Source: Nesterenkonia haasae (GTDB lineage Bacteria; Actinomycetota; Actinomycetes; Actinomycetales; Micrococcaceae). Taken from it: a DNA stretch of 64,000 nucleotides. The notes beneath the pieces were generated by a model. The model did no database searches. It was given only the letters and a program-made list of their open reading frames with translations, and was not told the DNA's origin. Below, one piece after another: positions 36,793 to 44,799 of the stretch. Numbering within the stretch: the stretch's first letter is position 1; every line of letters starts with the position of its first letter. The stretch covers positions 1 to 64,000 of the forward strand of contig NZ_VFIE01000023.1 of the NCBI RefSeq assembly GCF_010119385.1, read 5' to 3'. The translations under genes were made by a program, and so were the position numbers.

Positions 36793-36801
36793 TTTCACCC
36801 T
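36793..36801 (-). promoter_or_regulatory. AGGGTGAAA element before second LuxR gene
   Basis: TTTCACCCT on the plus strand, 41 bp before the start codon, matches the element before the other LuxR gene in sequence and distance. Confidence 0.4.
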
Positions 36802-36947
36802 CCCCCGGGCCAAGCAGTGCCTCTGACAATAAGTCCAGCGGCCGTTCACAGGCTCTGAGTGACAGAAGAAATGGTCCGCTGAATGGGTCCTCTTCTGGAC
36901 CCGCATCACCACTCTCTACGGACCGCTAGAGCGATTCCGAGCGCAGA

Positions 36948-36973
36948 GGGGGTGAAACTGACAATTCACCCCC
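36948..36973. promoter_or_regulatory. Perfect dyad GGGGGTGAA-N8-TTCACCCCC before thiE
   Basis: Perfect 9-bp arms with an 8-bp spacer, ending 21 bp before the thiE start. A TAGTCT hexamer 7-8 bp before the ATG could be a -10 box of a leaderless transcript, placing the dyad over the -35 region. Same arms and spacing as the dyad at 26644. Confidence 0.45.
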
Positions 36974-36994
36974 GTCAGCCGATAGTCTGAATGC

Positions 36995-37708
36995 ATGACC
37001 ACCAGCACACCGGAACCCACTCACCTGGGTCAGCTGCGCCGGGAGCGCCTGCTGTCCTCGCGGCTCTATATATGCACTGACCTGCAGCGATTCATTTCCT
37101 ACCCCGGCGCCGGACCGGTCGAGGAACTCGGTCTGGAGGCTCTCCGCACGTTTTACGCGGACGCTTTCGCGGGCGGAGTGGACATCATCCAGGTGCGGGA
37201 CAAGAGCGTCTCCGTCCAGACTGAGATCGCGGCCTTGACTCTGTTGAAGGAGGTCGCCGATGAGTACGGCGGGCTGGCCGCTGCTAATGATCGGGCGGAC
37301 CTGGCGGCGGTCACCGGGGTGGATATTTTCCACGTGGGCCAAGAGGATCTCTCCCCCGAACAGGCCCGTTCAATCCTGGGCGACGACGTGCTCATCGGGC
37401 TCTCCTGCCGCACTTTTGACCAGGTCCGCGAGGCCGATTCGGACATCGGGATCGATTACTACTGCACTGGTCCGGTGTGGGAGACCCCCACCAAACCAGG
37501 GCGCGCGGCTGTAGGTACCGAGCTGGTGACGCAGGCGGCCGGGCTGGAGACGGCTAAGCCGTTCTTCGCCATCGGTGGCATTAACGTAAACAACATCGGC
37601 GAGGTCACGGCCGCCGGCGCTGACCGTGTGGTCGTCGTCCGGGCGGTCACCGAAGCAGAGGACACTACGGCTGCGGCCCACGCCCTGCGGGAGAAACTCC
37701 CGGCTTAG
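36995..37708 (+). CDS. thiE: Thiamine phosphate synthase
   Basis: A 237-aa TIM-barrel enzyme that joins hydroxymethylpyrimidine diphosphate and thiazole phosphate to thiamine phosphate. Family motifs are present in order: IIQVRDKSV (substrate Lys), AANDRADLAAVTGVDIFHVG (pyrophosphate/Mg site), LIGLSCRT, DYYCTGPVWETPTKPGRAAV and the C-terminal phosphate loop FFAIGGINVNN. Length is near the usual 210-230. No clear ribosome site precedes the ATG, so translation may be leaderless. It stands apart from other thiamine genes and no TPP riboswitch was seen. Confidence 0.92.
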   Translation: MTTSTPEPTHLGQLRRERLLSSRLYICTDLQRFISYPGAGPVEELGLEALRTFYADAFAGGVDIIQVRDKSVSVQTEIAALTLLKEVADEYGGLAAANDRADLAAVTGVDIFHVGQEDLSPEQARSILGDDVLIGLSCRTFDQVREADSDIGIDYYCTGPVWETPTKPGRAAVGTELVTQAAGLETAKPFFAIGGINVNNIGEVTAAGADRVVVVRAVTEAEDTTAAAHALREKLPA

Positions 37709-37712
37709 CCAG

Positions 37713-38420
37713 TCAGCGACGCCGCGGTTTCCGCGTCCGGCCCGGTTTCGCGGCGCGTGCCGGGGGCCGCGACCGCGTCTTCTGCTCTGGGGCTTTGCGC
37801 TTCGGGCTCGGGGAGGACTTCTGCAGGGAGGACGCGGTCCGGGGGGATCCGGCTTTGCGTCCCCGGGCAATTCCGATGAACTCCTGGATCAGCTCGGAGT
37901 CCTGCTCCCGCAGCCAGGCGAGCCCGGTTTCATACCCTGCAGTTCCCGTGATGCTGCGGATGACAACATCTTTGCGGCTGAGCATCCGCGCCACCGAGTT
38001 CGGCAGTACGACGACGCCTGCACCGCTGGCAGCCACCTCAAGGGCCATTCGTTCAGCGCCTGCTACATCTGCGCTGCCGGCAGCCCAATCCTGGAGCATC
38101 TGCGCTGAGTCCAGGAACGTTTCACCGGCGAGTTCGGCGGCGTCGACGGATTCCTCGGCCGCAGCGATCCAGTGATCCGCGGCGGCACACACCACCGGAT
38201 CCTCCCGGTACAGCAGCACCCGGTGGTAAACGTCGGTGTCTACCTCCACCTCATGCTCCCGGAAGCGGACGTAGCCGATATTCACCGTGCCTTCGCTGAT
38301 CCGGGTGAGTTGTCCGGCGTCGTCGTAATACTTCACCTCGAGGGCGTGGTCGGGGAACCGTTCACGCCACCGCGCTGCCCACTTGTCCGGGGTGGCTCCC
38401 GGTATCGCGCCTAGAATCAC
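37713..38420 (-). CDS. LysR-type ligand-binding domain protein without DNA-binding domain
   Basis: 235 aa. Residues 1-190 match the effector domain of LysR regulators (GAIPGATPDKWAARWRERFP, NIGYVRFREHEVEVD, LEVAASGAGVVVLPNSVARM), but the N-terminal helix-turn-helix is absent. The last 45 residues are a Lys/Arg/Pro-rich tail (KRKAPEQKTRSRPPARAAKP) that could bind nucleic acid. The start is GTG, 2 bp after the dienelactone hydrolase stop, so the two are co-transcribed and probably co-translated. Related stand-alone proteins with basic tails occur in actinobacteria; their function is unknown to me. Confidence 0.75.
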   Translation of the reverse strand: MILGAIPGATPDKWAARWRERFPDHALEVKYYDDAGQLTRISEGTVNIGYVRFREHEVEVDTDVYHRVLLYREDPVVCAAADHWIAAAEESVDAAELAGETFLDSAQMLQDWAAGSADVAGAERMALEVAASGAGVVVLPNSVARMLSRKDVVIRSITGTAGYETGLAWLREQDSELIQEFIGIARGRKAGSPRTASSLQKSSPSPKRKAPEQKTRSRPPARAAKPGRTRKPRRR

Positions 38421-38422
38421 GG

Positions 38423-39133
38423 TCAGGCGACCTTCTTGCGCAGAAAGTCCACGCTGCGGCCCCAGGCAAGCTCCGCCTTCTCTTGGTCGTAGGTCCCGAT
38501 CCGGTTCTCGTCATTATGGAAGGCGTGGCCTGCCTCGTAGTAGAAGAACTCGACCTCCGCGCCGGACTCTTCGCGGATCTGGGCCTCCTGACGGCGGGCG
38601 TCAGCCTCCGGGTACATCGCATCCTGGGTGGCGTAGTGGCCTTGGATGCTGGCCGTCACACCGGAATAGGTCTCCGGCACTGCCTGCCCGACCCCGTAGA
38701 ACGGCACTGCTGCGGAGACTTTATCCCCCTGCTGCGCGGCCAGTGCGAGCACGAAACCTCCGCCCATGCAGAATCCGATGGCTCCGACTGTCCGGGAGGT
38801 GACATCATCATGGGCCAGCAGAAAGTCGGTAGCCCCTGCCAGCTGACGTGCGCCCTCCTCGGCGGGCAGCTTCGACTTCATCTCACGGGCTTCCTCCCCG
38901 TCGTGGGCGACCCACCCCCCGTAGAGGTCTGGCGCCAGAGCCACAAAGCCCTGGGCGGCCAACCGGTCGGTGACCTCTTTGATGTGGTCAGTCAGGCCCC
39001 ACCACTCTTGGATGACGATCACTGCCGGTCCTGATCCGCTGGGCGGGGTGGCGAGATATCCGTGCCCAGTGTCTGTCACCTCTGCCTGTGGAAGCGGGAA
39101 CGTGATGTTCTGATGCGGGGTTTTTTCAGCCAT
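38423..39133 (-). CDS. Dienelactone hydrolase family protein
   Basis: A 236-aa alpha/beta hydrolase. The nucleophile is Cys122 in GAIGFCMGGGFVLAL, as in dienelactone hydrolases; the acid is in GHYATQDAMYPE and the His in YEAGHAFHND. WWGLTDHIKEVTDRLAAQGF is the typical N-terminal loop. It hydrolyses a lactone or ester; without other aromatic degradation genes nearby the substrate is open. It has a clear ribosome site (GGAGG before the ATG) and is followed by the LysR-domain gene in one transcript. Confidence 0.9.
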   Translation of the reverse strand: MAEKTPHQNITFPLPQAEVTDTGHGYLATPPSGSGPAVIVIQEWWGLTDHIKEVTDRLAAQGFVALAPDLYGGWVAHDGEEAREMKSKLPAEEGARQLAGATDFLLAHDDVTSRTVGAIGFCMGGGFVLALAAQQGDKVSAAVPFYGVGQAVPETYSGVTASIQGHYATQDAMYPEADARRQEAQIREESGAEVEFFYYEAGHAFHNDENRIGTYDQEKAELAWGRSVDFLRKKVA

Positions 39134-39151
39134 GCGATCCTCCCTAAAAGA

Positions 39152-39202
39152 CGTCGGCCCTCCCCAGCGTACTGAAGACCAGCGTGCTGAGGAGGGCCGA
39201 CG
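39152..39202 (-). terminator. Hairpin terminator of the ABC importer operon
   Basis: Arms CGTCGGCCCTCC and GGAGGGCCGACG, 12 bp, with an inner CAGCGTACTG/CAGCGTGCTG-like loop. It starts 18 bp past the binding-protein stop and separates that operon from the hydrolase gene. Confidence 0.8.
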
Positions 39203-39219
39203 CCGTCAAAGCGAGGTGA

Positions 39220-40548
39220 TCAGCCCTCGATCTCGTCTGCCAGGTCAGTTTCGTAGAGGGACTCAAACTCTGATTCCACCCGTTCCATCTCCTCGCGCAC
39301 GTCATCGCCGGAGGTCAGCAGGCTCTGCAGGGTGGTGGCCAGCTCGAGGTCAGCACCGGGCAGGAATACTCGGGCGAAGTCCTGGACCCGTGCGCGCTCC
39401 AGCTGGTCGACTGCGGTCTCAAACTGCGGGGTCTCCTCGTACACCTGTGACATGTCCGAATCCTGGTGGGAGGGGACGTACCCTGTTTCCTCTGAGAATC
39501 TCGCCTGGGTTTCGGCCGAGGTCATGTGGCCGACGAACATGGCCGATGCCAGCTGCTCCTCAGGTGAGGAAGCGGAGGCGAGCATCAGACCTGCACCACC
39601 AGTGGGGGTTTCACCTTCGGCCACGGGCCCGTCCGGAAGGAACGCGGTGCCGACCTCGAAGTCTGCTGTGTCCATGATCCCGCCGAGGGATCCGGTGGAC
39701 TGGATGGTCTGGGAGGCGACGCCTGAGGAGAAGTCATCGGTCTGGGAGGTGGCAGCGACGTTGGCCCACCCGTCTTCGACGCCGGACTGGGCGAACTCGA
39801 GCGCTTCCACGGTCTCGTCGGAGGAGACTGTGGAGAAATCCCATTCGTCAGACCAGGCTCCGCCGTAACCCCAGACGAGGTTCGCCATGCCCCAGGCTGG
39901 GTACTCATCTGACGGTGGGAAGGCGTAGCCGAACTGTGCGACGTCTTCGTCGACGATGGTCTGGGAGATTTCGGCGACTTCCTCCCAGGTCTCGGGGGGA
40001 CCGTCGATTCCGGCTTCGTCGTAGTGTTCCACGTTGTAGTAGAACAGCGGGGTGGACCGGGCGTAGGGGACGCCGTAGTGGTTGCCTTCGTAGAGGTAGT
40101 CCTCGTAGAGAGCTTCCACATAGCCGCTGACGTCGATGTCGGCGGCTTCGAGCACATCGTCTACGGGGATCAGGGCGTCATTGAGGTAGTTCGGGAACCA
40201 GGTGGCGTCGGAGAGCACGACGACATCGGCGTTGGAGCCGCCGCCGGTCTGGAACCACTGGGAGGTCTCCTCATAGTTGGCCCCGGAGGTGATGACCTCC
40301 ACCTCGATGCCGGTCTCTTCGGTGAACTCGTCGATGAAGTCGGCCTCAATATCCTCTGAGCCGCCGGGGTGGTTGGTGGCGAAGACGATGGAGTCGGCGG
40401 GCTCCACATCTGCCCAGTCGGTGTCCTCTGCCTCCTCAGCGGCGTCGCCTCCATTGGTGTCGGGGCCGCAGGCGGTGACTGCTAGGGCGGCCACGCTGAA
40501 GGCAGCGACGCCCTTCCAGCTGAGGCTGATGGTGGACTGTTTCATCAT
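39220..40548 (-). CDS. Sugar ABC transporter substrate-binding lipoprotein
   Basis: 442 aa, family 1 extracellular solute-binding protein. The N terminus has a lipoprotein signal with lipobox LAVTAC, followed by an acidic linker. SIVFATNHPGGSEDIEADFI, GVPYARSTPLFYYNVEHYDE and PPETWEEVAEISQTIVDEDV are typical of sugar-binding proteins of the UgpB/MalE type. The start is ATG 40548 or 40545 with AAAGGAG upstream; a longer frame from 40833 lies inside the permease gene. It is the last gene of a permease-permease-binding protein operon and delivers an oligosaccharide or glycerol-phosphodiester type ligand, not determinable here. Confidence 0.92.
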   Translation of the reverse strand: MMKQSTISLSWKGVAAFSVAALAVTACGPDTNGGDAAEEAEDTDWADVEPADSIVFATNHPGGSEDIEADFIDEFTEETGIEVEVITSGANYEETSQWFQTGGGSNADVVVLSDATWFPNYLNDALIPVDDVLEAADIDVSGYVEALYEDYLYEGNHYGVPYARSTPLFYYNVEHYDEAGIDGPPETWEEVAEISQTIVDEDVAQFGYAFPPSDEYPAWGMANLVWGYGGAWSDEWDFSTVSSDETVEALEFAQSGVEDGWANVAATSQTDDFSSGVASQTIQSTGSLGGIMDTADFEVGTAFLPDGPVAEGETPTGGAGLMLASASSPEEQLASAMFVGHMTSAETQARFSEETGYVPSHQDSDMSQVYEETPQFETAVDQLERARVQDFARVFLPGADLELATTLQSLLTSGDDVREEMERVESEFESLYETDLADEIEG

Positions 40549-40616
40549 GGTGCTCCTTTGTGGGTGATTCGCGTGATTCTGGGCAGATAGGTCTGGAGTG
40601 TGGGCCTCGGCAGGAC

Positions 40617-41543
40617 TCACTTCACCGCGCCCTGGGTCAGACCAGAGACGATGTAGCGCTGCAGCATGGCGAAAATGATGAGCATGGGCACGATCACCAG
40701 CACGGCGCCGGCCATGAGAATCCCGTAACTGGAGACCTGGTCCTCCACACTGCGCAGCTGGTTCAGCGCCACCGGCAGGGTCATCCGGTCCCGGCTGTCG
40801 GTGATGATCAGCGGCCACAGGAAGCTGTTCCACTCGTTGACGATGGTCACCAGGGATACCGTGGAGATCGCCGGCAGGGAGACGGGAACCGCGATCTGGA
40901 AGAGCTTCCGGAAGTGCCCGGCGCCGTCGAGTTCGGCGGCTTCGAAGAGTTCCTTGGGCAGTGATTTGAAGTGCTGCCTCAGCAGGAACGTCCCGAACGC
41001 GGTGCCCAGCCCGGGCAGGATGATCCCCCAGAGCGTATTGCGCCCGCCGAGGGCCTCAATGGTCATGAAGTTCGGCAGCATCGACACCTCAGGCGGGACC
41101 ATGAGTGCGACCAGGATGCCGAGGAAGATCAGGTTGGCGCCGGGGACGCGGATGAAGACCAGGGCGTAGGCCGTGGTGATGGCCAGCAGCACTTTGATGA
41201 TCGAACCCACGGAGGTGACGATCACGCTGTTCTGCAGCACGGTCATCAGCGGGATCCGGCGGTCCACCGTGACGTAGTTTTCCGTTGTGGCATCCTGCGG
41301 GAGCAGCTGCGGAGTCAGGGTGACGATCTCATTGACCGGTTTGAAGCTGGAGGAGACCATCCACACCAGGGGAAGCACAATAATGATCAGTGCGATCAGA
41401 ATCGGCAGGTAGCCCGTGAGCATGGTGTCGGCGAGGTTCCGCGGGCTGAAAGCCTTGGTCCACTCCGGTGAGCTGCGGCGCTTGGCGCGGCGGGCCGGCT
41501 TGGGGTCCGCCCAGGGTTGTGGCGGCGTCGTCGTGGTGCTCAC
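40617..41543 (-). CDS. Carbohydrate ABC transporter permease (MalG type)
   Basis: 308 aa with six predicted helices. The ATPase-contacting EAA loop is FKSLPKELFEAAELDGAGHF, and VNEWNSFLWPLIITDSRDRM and the C-terminal QRYIVSGLTQGAVK are family marks. The start is GTG at 41543, overlapping the upstream permease stop by four bases (GTGA), so the two are translationally coupled. It forms the membrane channel with the other permease. No ATPase is encoded here, so a shared MsmK/MalK-type ATPase must energise it. Confidence 0.92.
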   Translation of the reverse strand: MSTTTTPPQPWADPKPARRAKRRSSPEWTKAFSPRNLADTMLTGYLPILIALIIIVLPLVWMVSSSFKPVNEIVTLTPQLLPQDATTENYVTVDRRIPLMTVLQNSVIVTSVGSIIKVLLAITTAYALVFIRVPGANLIFLGILVALMVPPEVSMLPNFMTIEALGGRNTLWGIILPGLGTAFGTFLLRQHFKSLPKELFEAAELDGAGHFRKLFQIAVPVSLPAISTVSLVTIVNEWNSFLWPLIITDSRDRMTLPVALNQLRSVEDQVSSYGILMAGAVLVIVPMLIIFAMLQRYIVSGLTQGAVK

Positions 41544-42523
41544 TGGTAATGCACCTTCCTCTCCACGAAGCGGAGTTGGACGGCGGTGATGATGAACAGG
41601 GTGAAGAACAGCACGACCGCGATAGCTGCGGAGTACCCGGCCCGGTTGAACTGGCCGAAGGACTGCAGGTAGATCTCGAAGATGATGGTGTTGGTTCCGT
41701 TGCCGGTGGGGGTCATGACCCGCAGGATGTCGAACGCGTTGGTCATGGAGAAGATGATGTTGGTGACCAGCAGGAAGAACACTGTGGGTGTCAGCAGCGG
41801 CAGCACGATGGAGAAGAATCGGCGCACTGGCCCGGCCCGGTCGATGGTGGCCGATTCCAGCAGGTCTTTGGGGATCGACTGCAGCCCGGCCAGGAAGACC
41901 ACTGCACAGTAGCCGAGGTTCTTCCAGACGTAGACGATGATCACCATCAGCAGGTTCGCGTCCGGGTCCAGGAACCATTGGGGTGCTTCGATCCCGAAGC
42001 GGTCCAGGATGAACATCAGGGCACCGCGCTGCGGGTCAAAGATGAACATCCACACCAGCGCCACACCGACCCCGGAGAGGACATAGGGGCTGAACACGGC
42101 GGTGCGGGCAAAGGTCCGGCCCGGGATCTTCTTGTTCAGCACCAGGGCGATCAGCAGCCCCAGGATCATGGAGCCCAGCACCGCGCCTGCGGTGAAGATA
42201 CCGGTGACCCGCCACACCTCCAGGCCGGACGGTGAGGTGAAGAACCGTTCGTAGTTGGCCAGACCCACCGGGTCCGCGCGGGGCGCTCCGAGCCGCCAGT
42301 CCAAACTGGAGAAGTACATGTTCATGGCCAGCGGGTAGTAGATGAAGGCCAGAATCAGCAGAATGTTAGGACCGGCGAAGAGGAGGAACAGCGACCAGTT
42401 CTTGGAGTTTTTGCGCCGGTGGGCTTTCTTCCGGGCTGCTGCCAGCTGCGCGTCGTCCGGAGGGGCGGAAGCCTCAGGCCGATCCTGCACCACATGCGCA
42501 GGACGCGATTCGGTGGTCGTCAA
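41540..42523 (-). CDS. Carbohydrate ABC transporter permease (MalF type)
   Basis: 327 aa with a long Lys/Arg-rich cytoplasmic N terminus (AARKKAHRRKNSKNWSLFLL) and six predicted helices. The EAA loop is LQSIPKDLLESATIDRAGPV. ERFFTSPSGLEVWRVTG and GYSAAIAVVLFFTLFI are typical. It is the first gene of the importer operon, divergent from the Mrp operon across a 266-bp control region. Confidence 0.92.
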   Translation of the reverse strand: MTTTESRPAHVVQDRPEASAPPDDAQLAAARKKAHRRKNSKNWSLFLLFAGPNILLILAFIYYPLAMNMYFSSLDWRLGAPRADPVGLANYERFFTSPSGLEVWRVTGIFTAGAVLGSMILGLLIALVLNKKIPGRTFARTAVFSPYVLSGVGVALVWMFIFDPQRGALMFILDRFGIEAPQWFLDPDANLLMVIIVYVWKNLGYCAVVFLAGLQSIPKDLLESATIDRAGPVRRFFSIVLPLLTPTVFFLLVTNIIFSMTNAFDILRVMTPTGNGTNTIIFEIYLQSFGQFNRAGYSAAIAVVLFFTLFIITAVQLRFVERKVHYQ

Positions 42524-42789
42524 GCTTCCCCCTCAAGGTGTCTCATATGCCGTACCGCCCACACCATCGTGGGCTTCCCTCCCGACTCGCAGGTGTACTC
42601 CAGGTGAACCGCAGTTGAATCTCTCCTGTGACGCACGGCACAACTGGAACGCTCCACATATCGTACCTGTCAGGGGGTCCCTTCTTCGGGGAATGTGCAG
42701 GTGAGGCTGGGAAGTTACCCGTAGGGGCCACACTTACTGCACCATGAGACTCTGCGACTATGAGACCGAGCCGATGAGGAGGGCCGTGC
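42524..42789. other. Divergent intergenic region between ABC importer and Mrp operons
   Basis: No gene. It contains a small hairpin GCCCAC/GTGGGC near 42557-42574 and presumably both promoters. I cannot name a specific operator. Confidence 0.4.
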
Positions 42790-43143
42790 ATGGACCAGGT
42801 GATGATCGCTGTCGCCGCCACCTGCCTGATCGTGCTCCTGCTGAACATCGGCATCGCCGTTTTCGCGTTTGTGCGCCAAGGGTTCAATGAGAACTGGCTG
42901 CTGGTGGTCCTGCTCGCCGGCACCACAGGTGCAGCAGTGGTGGCCCTGCTCATAGTCCTGGCACCGCTCATAGGGGACACTGCCGAACCGCCGTTGCGAC
43001 TGATGGATGTCGCGGTGATCCTCACCGGCACGGCCGCACTCACCGCCGCAGTGCGCGCGGCTGCCGGGGCCAGAACTCGCGACGATGCTCGCGCCGGTCA
43101 CGATGTCAGCGGTACTGCCACTCCCAGGGGTGACCAGAGGTGA
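42790..43143 (+). CDS. mrpF: Mrp antiporter subunit F-like protein
   Basis: 117 aa with three predicted helices and a short hydrophilic tail, in line with MrpF/MnhF (about 85-100 aa). The first gene of an eight-gene operon for a multisubunit monovalent cation/proton antiporter in the cytoplasmic membrane, used for sodium and pH homeostasis. RLMDVAVILTGTAAL is the MrpF-like third helix region. It overlaps mrpG by 4 bp (GTGA). Confidence 0.8.
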   Translation: MDQVMIAVAATCLIVLLLNIGIAVFAFVRQGFNENWLLVVLLAGTTGAAVVALLIVLAPLIGDTAEPPLRLMDVAVILTGTAALTAAVRAAAGARTRDDARAGHDVSGTATPRGDQR

Positions 43144-43523
43144 GCCTGACTTTGGACATCATCGCTGCTGTGCTGATGATCGCCGGCGCGTTCTTCTTCT
43201 CCGTCGGGACCCTGGGTCTGGTCAGGTTCCCCGAGGTCCGTTCCCGCCTCCATGCGCTGACCAAGGCGGATAACCTCGGACTCGGCCTCATTCTCAGCGG
43301 CGCGGCCCTCTGGTTGGCCGACTGGGCGGTGGCGGCGCTGATGCTGCTGTGCTGGCTGTTCGCCCTGGCCGGTGCCTCCGTGTCAGCCCACGTGATCGCC
43401 GGCCTGGAGGCGGATCACGCGGAGCGACGCGAGCCGGTCCACCACACCGGAGAGCACCCTGTGGTGGGTAACACTGGCGAGGACGACGCCGCGGCCACCC
43501 CCGGAGCGGATGGTCGCCCGTGA
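43140..43523 (+). CDS. mrpG: Mrp antiporter subunit G
   Basis: 127 aa. The MrpG/MnhG signature is clear: AGAFFFSVGTLGLVRFPEVR followed by SRLHALTKADNLGLGLILSG, then two more helices and a hydrophilic tail. The start is GTG within the mrpF stop; the stop overlaps the GTG of the next gene. Small accessory membrane subunit of the antiporter. Confidence 0.9.
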   Translation: MSLTLDIIAAVLMIAGAFFFSVGTLGLVRFPEVRSRLHALTKADNLGLGLILSGAALWLADWAVAALMLLCWLFALAGASVSAHVIAGLEADHAERREPVHHTGEHPVVGNTGEDDAAATPGADGRP

Positions 43524-44491
43524 TCTCACTTATTGACGTTGTGCTGGGCCTGGGGGTGTTGGCGGTGACCGGACTCAGCCTGATTCCGCGCTCACGTCTG
43601 GTGATGACCCTGGGCTTCCTGGTGCTGGGGGTGCTCATCGCCCTGGTGTGGCTGCGCCTGGATTCCCTGGATGTGGCGCTGGCAGAGGCGGCGATCGGCA
43701 CCGGACTGCTCTCCGGTCTCATGGTGTGGCTCGCAGTGCGCAGCCCTCTGCCGCCGGGGGCCGGTGCCATGGAGACCAGCCCGCGCATTCCGTGGTTGCG
43801 GCCGGTGGTGGGCACCGCCGCGGGTGTGTCCCTGACCCTTGTGCTCGCTGCGGTGTGGCTGCGGGCCGAACACCGACTCCCTGAATGGCGCGACGCCGCT
43901 GAGGCGCAGCTGCCGGACACCGGCGTGGAGCACCAGATCACCGGGGTGCTGTTGGCCTTCCGCGCCTACGACACCCTGTTGGAGTCGGGGATCCTGATGC
44001 TCACCGCGGCGGCCGTGCTGGCACTGTCCCGCGACGGCGGGCTGTCCGCTGAGGGGTCTCACCGGCTCGGTGTCCACCAGATCGCAGCACCGATGCCGCC
44101 TGTGCCCTCGGCGCTGAGCTGGGCTGCGCGCCTGCTCGCCCCGGCCCTGGTGCTGTTGGGACTCTGGTTGCTGTTCGCCGGGTCCACCGATTCTGGTGGC
44201 GCGTTCCAGTCCGGTGCGGTGCTGGCGGCTGCGCTTATTCTCTTGCGGGCCTCCCAGGTGGATCTCAGCGGTTTCACCGCCTATTGGCTGCGGCCACTGC
44301 TGGTGGTCGGCGTCGTCGTGTTTATCTGTGCTGGTCTGATAGGTCCGGTGCTTGGCCTGCCCTGGCTGTCCTGGGAGCCGGAATGGGCGTTCGCTGCGGT
44401 GCTCTCCGTTGAGGTTCTGCTGACTGCGGGCATCACCGCCGGGCTGTACACCCTGTTCCTGGCTCTGGAGAACCCAGAGGGGGTGCGCTGA
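43520..44491 (+). CDS. Fused MrpA C-terminal (DUF4040/MbhE) and MrpB subunit
   Basis: 323 aa with about nine or ten helices. Residues 1-80 are DUF4040/MbhD-like (LALAEAAIGTGL-type helix: DVALAEAAIGTGLLSGLMVW), 95-175 are MbhE-like (TGVLLAFRAYDTLLESGILM), and 200-320 are MnhB-like (GSTDSGGAFQSGAVLAAALI). In standard Mrp operons the first two parts are the C-terminal end of MrpA and the third is a separate MrpB. Here they form one chain. It overlaps its neighbours at both ends. Confidence 0.85.
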   Translation: MISLIDVVLGLGVLAVTGLSLIPRSRLVMTLGFLVLGVLIALVWLRLDSLDVALAEAAIGTGLLSGLMVWLAVRSPLPPGAGAMETSPRIPWLRPVVGTAAGVSLTLVLAAVWLRAEHRLPEWRDAAEAQLPDTGVEHQITGVLLAFRAYDTLLESGILMLTAAAVLALSRDGGLSAEGSHRLGVHQIAAPMPPVPSALSWAARLLAPALVLLGLWLLFAGSTDSGGAFQSGAVLAAALILLRASQVDLSGFTAYWLRPLLVVGVVVFICAGLIGPVLGLPWLSWEPEWAFAAVLSVEVLLTAGITAGLYTLFLALENPEGVR

Positions 44492-44799
44492 TGGACTTCG
44501 GCATGGACACCATCACCTGGTACCTGCTGATCGCTGCGGTGATGGTCATCTTCGGGATGGTGCGCCTGCTGCTGGTGAGGGATCTGCTGGCCCGGCTGAT
44601 CGCCTTGGATGTGACCGGCATCGGTGTGCTGCTGACCCTGGTCGCGCTGGCGGCCCGGTCAGATGCCACCGACCCGGTGCTGCAGGCGCTGGTGATCACC
44701 GGATTGGTGATTGCGGTGGCGTTCACCGGGCTGGGGGCGGTGCTCATCCGCAGGATTGAGGGCCAGCAGGATGACCCTCCAGGCGGTGACGCGCCGTGA
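44491..44799 (+). CDS. mrpC: Mrp antiporter subunit C (NuoK-like)
   Basis: 102 aa, three helices, related to NuoK/MnhC: FGMVRLLLVRDLLARLIALD, TGIGVLLTLVALAAR and DPVLQALVITGLVIAVAFTG are the family blocks. The ATG shares a base with the previous TGA stop (TGATG), and the end overlaps the next GTG by 4 bp. Confidence 0.9.
   Translation: MDFGMDTITWYLLIAAVMVIFGMVRLLLVRDLLARLIALDVTGIGVLLTLVALAARSDATDPVLQALVITGLVIAVAFTGLGAVLIRRIEGQQDDPPGGDAP

Noticed and set aside
36753-36994. TPP riboswitch before thiE
   Set aside because: No CTGAGA-type or other thi-box elements were found; only a dyad and a possible leaderless promoter are present.
41468-42235. 255-codon plus-strand frame rich in Gln, Asp and His
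   Set aside because: It is antisense to the MalF-type permease gene and has a composition typical of shadow frames opposite membrane proteins.
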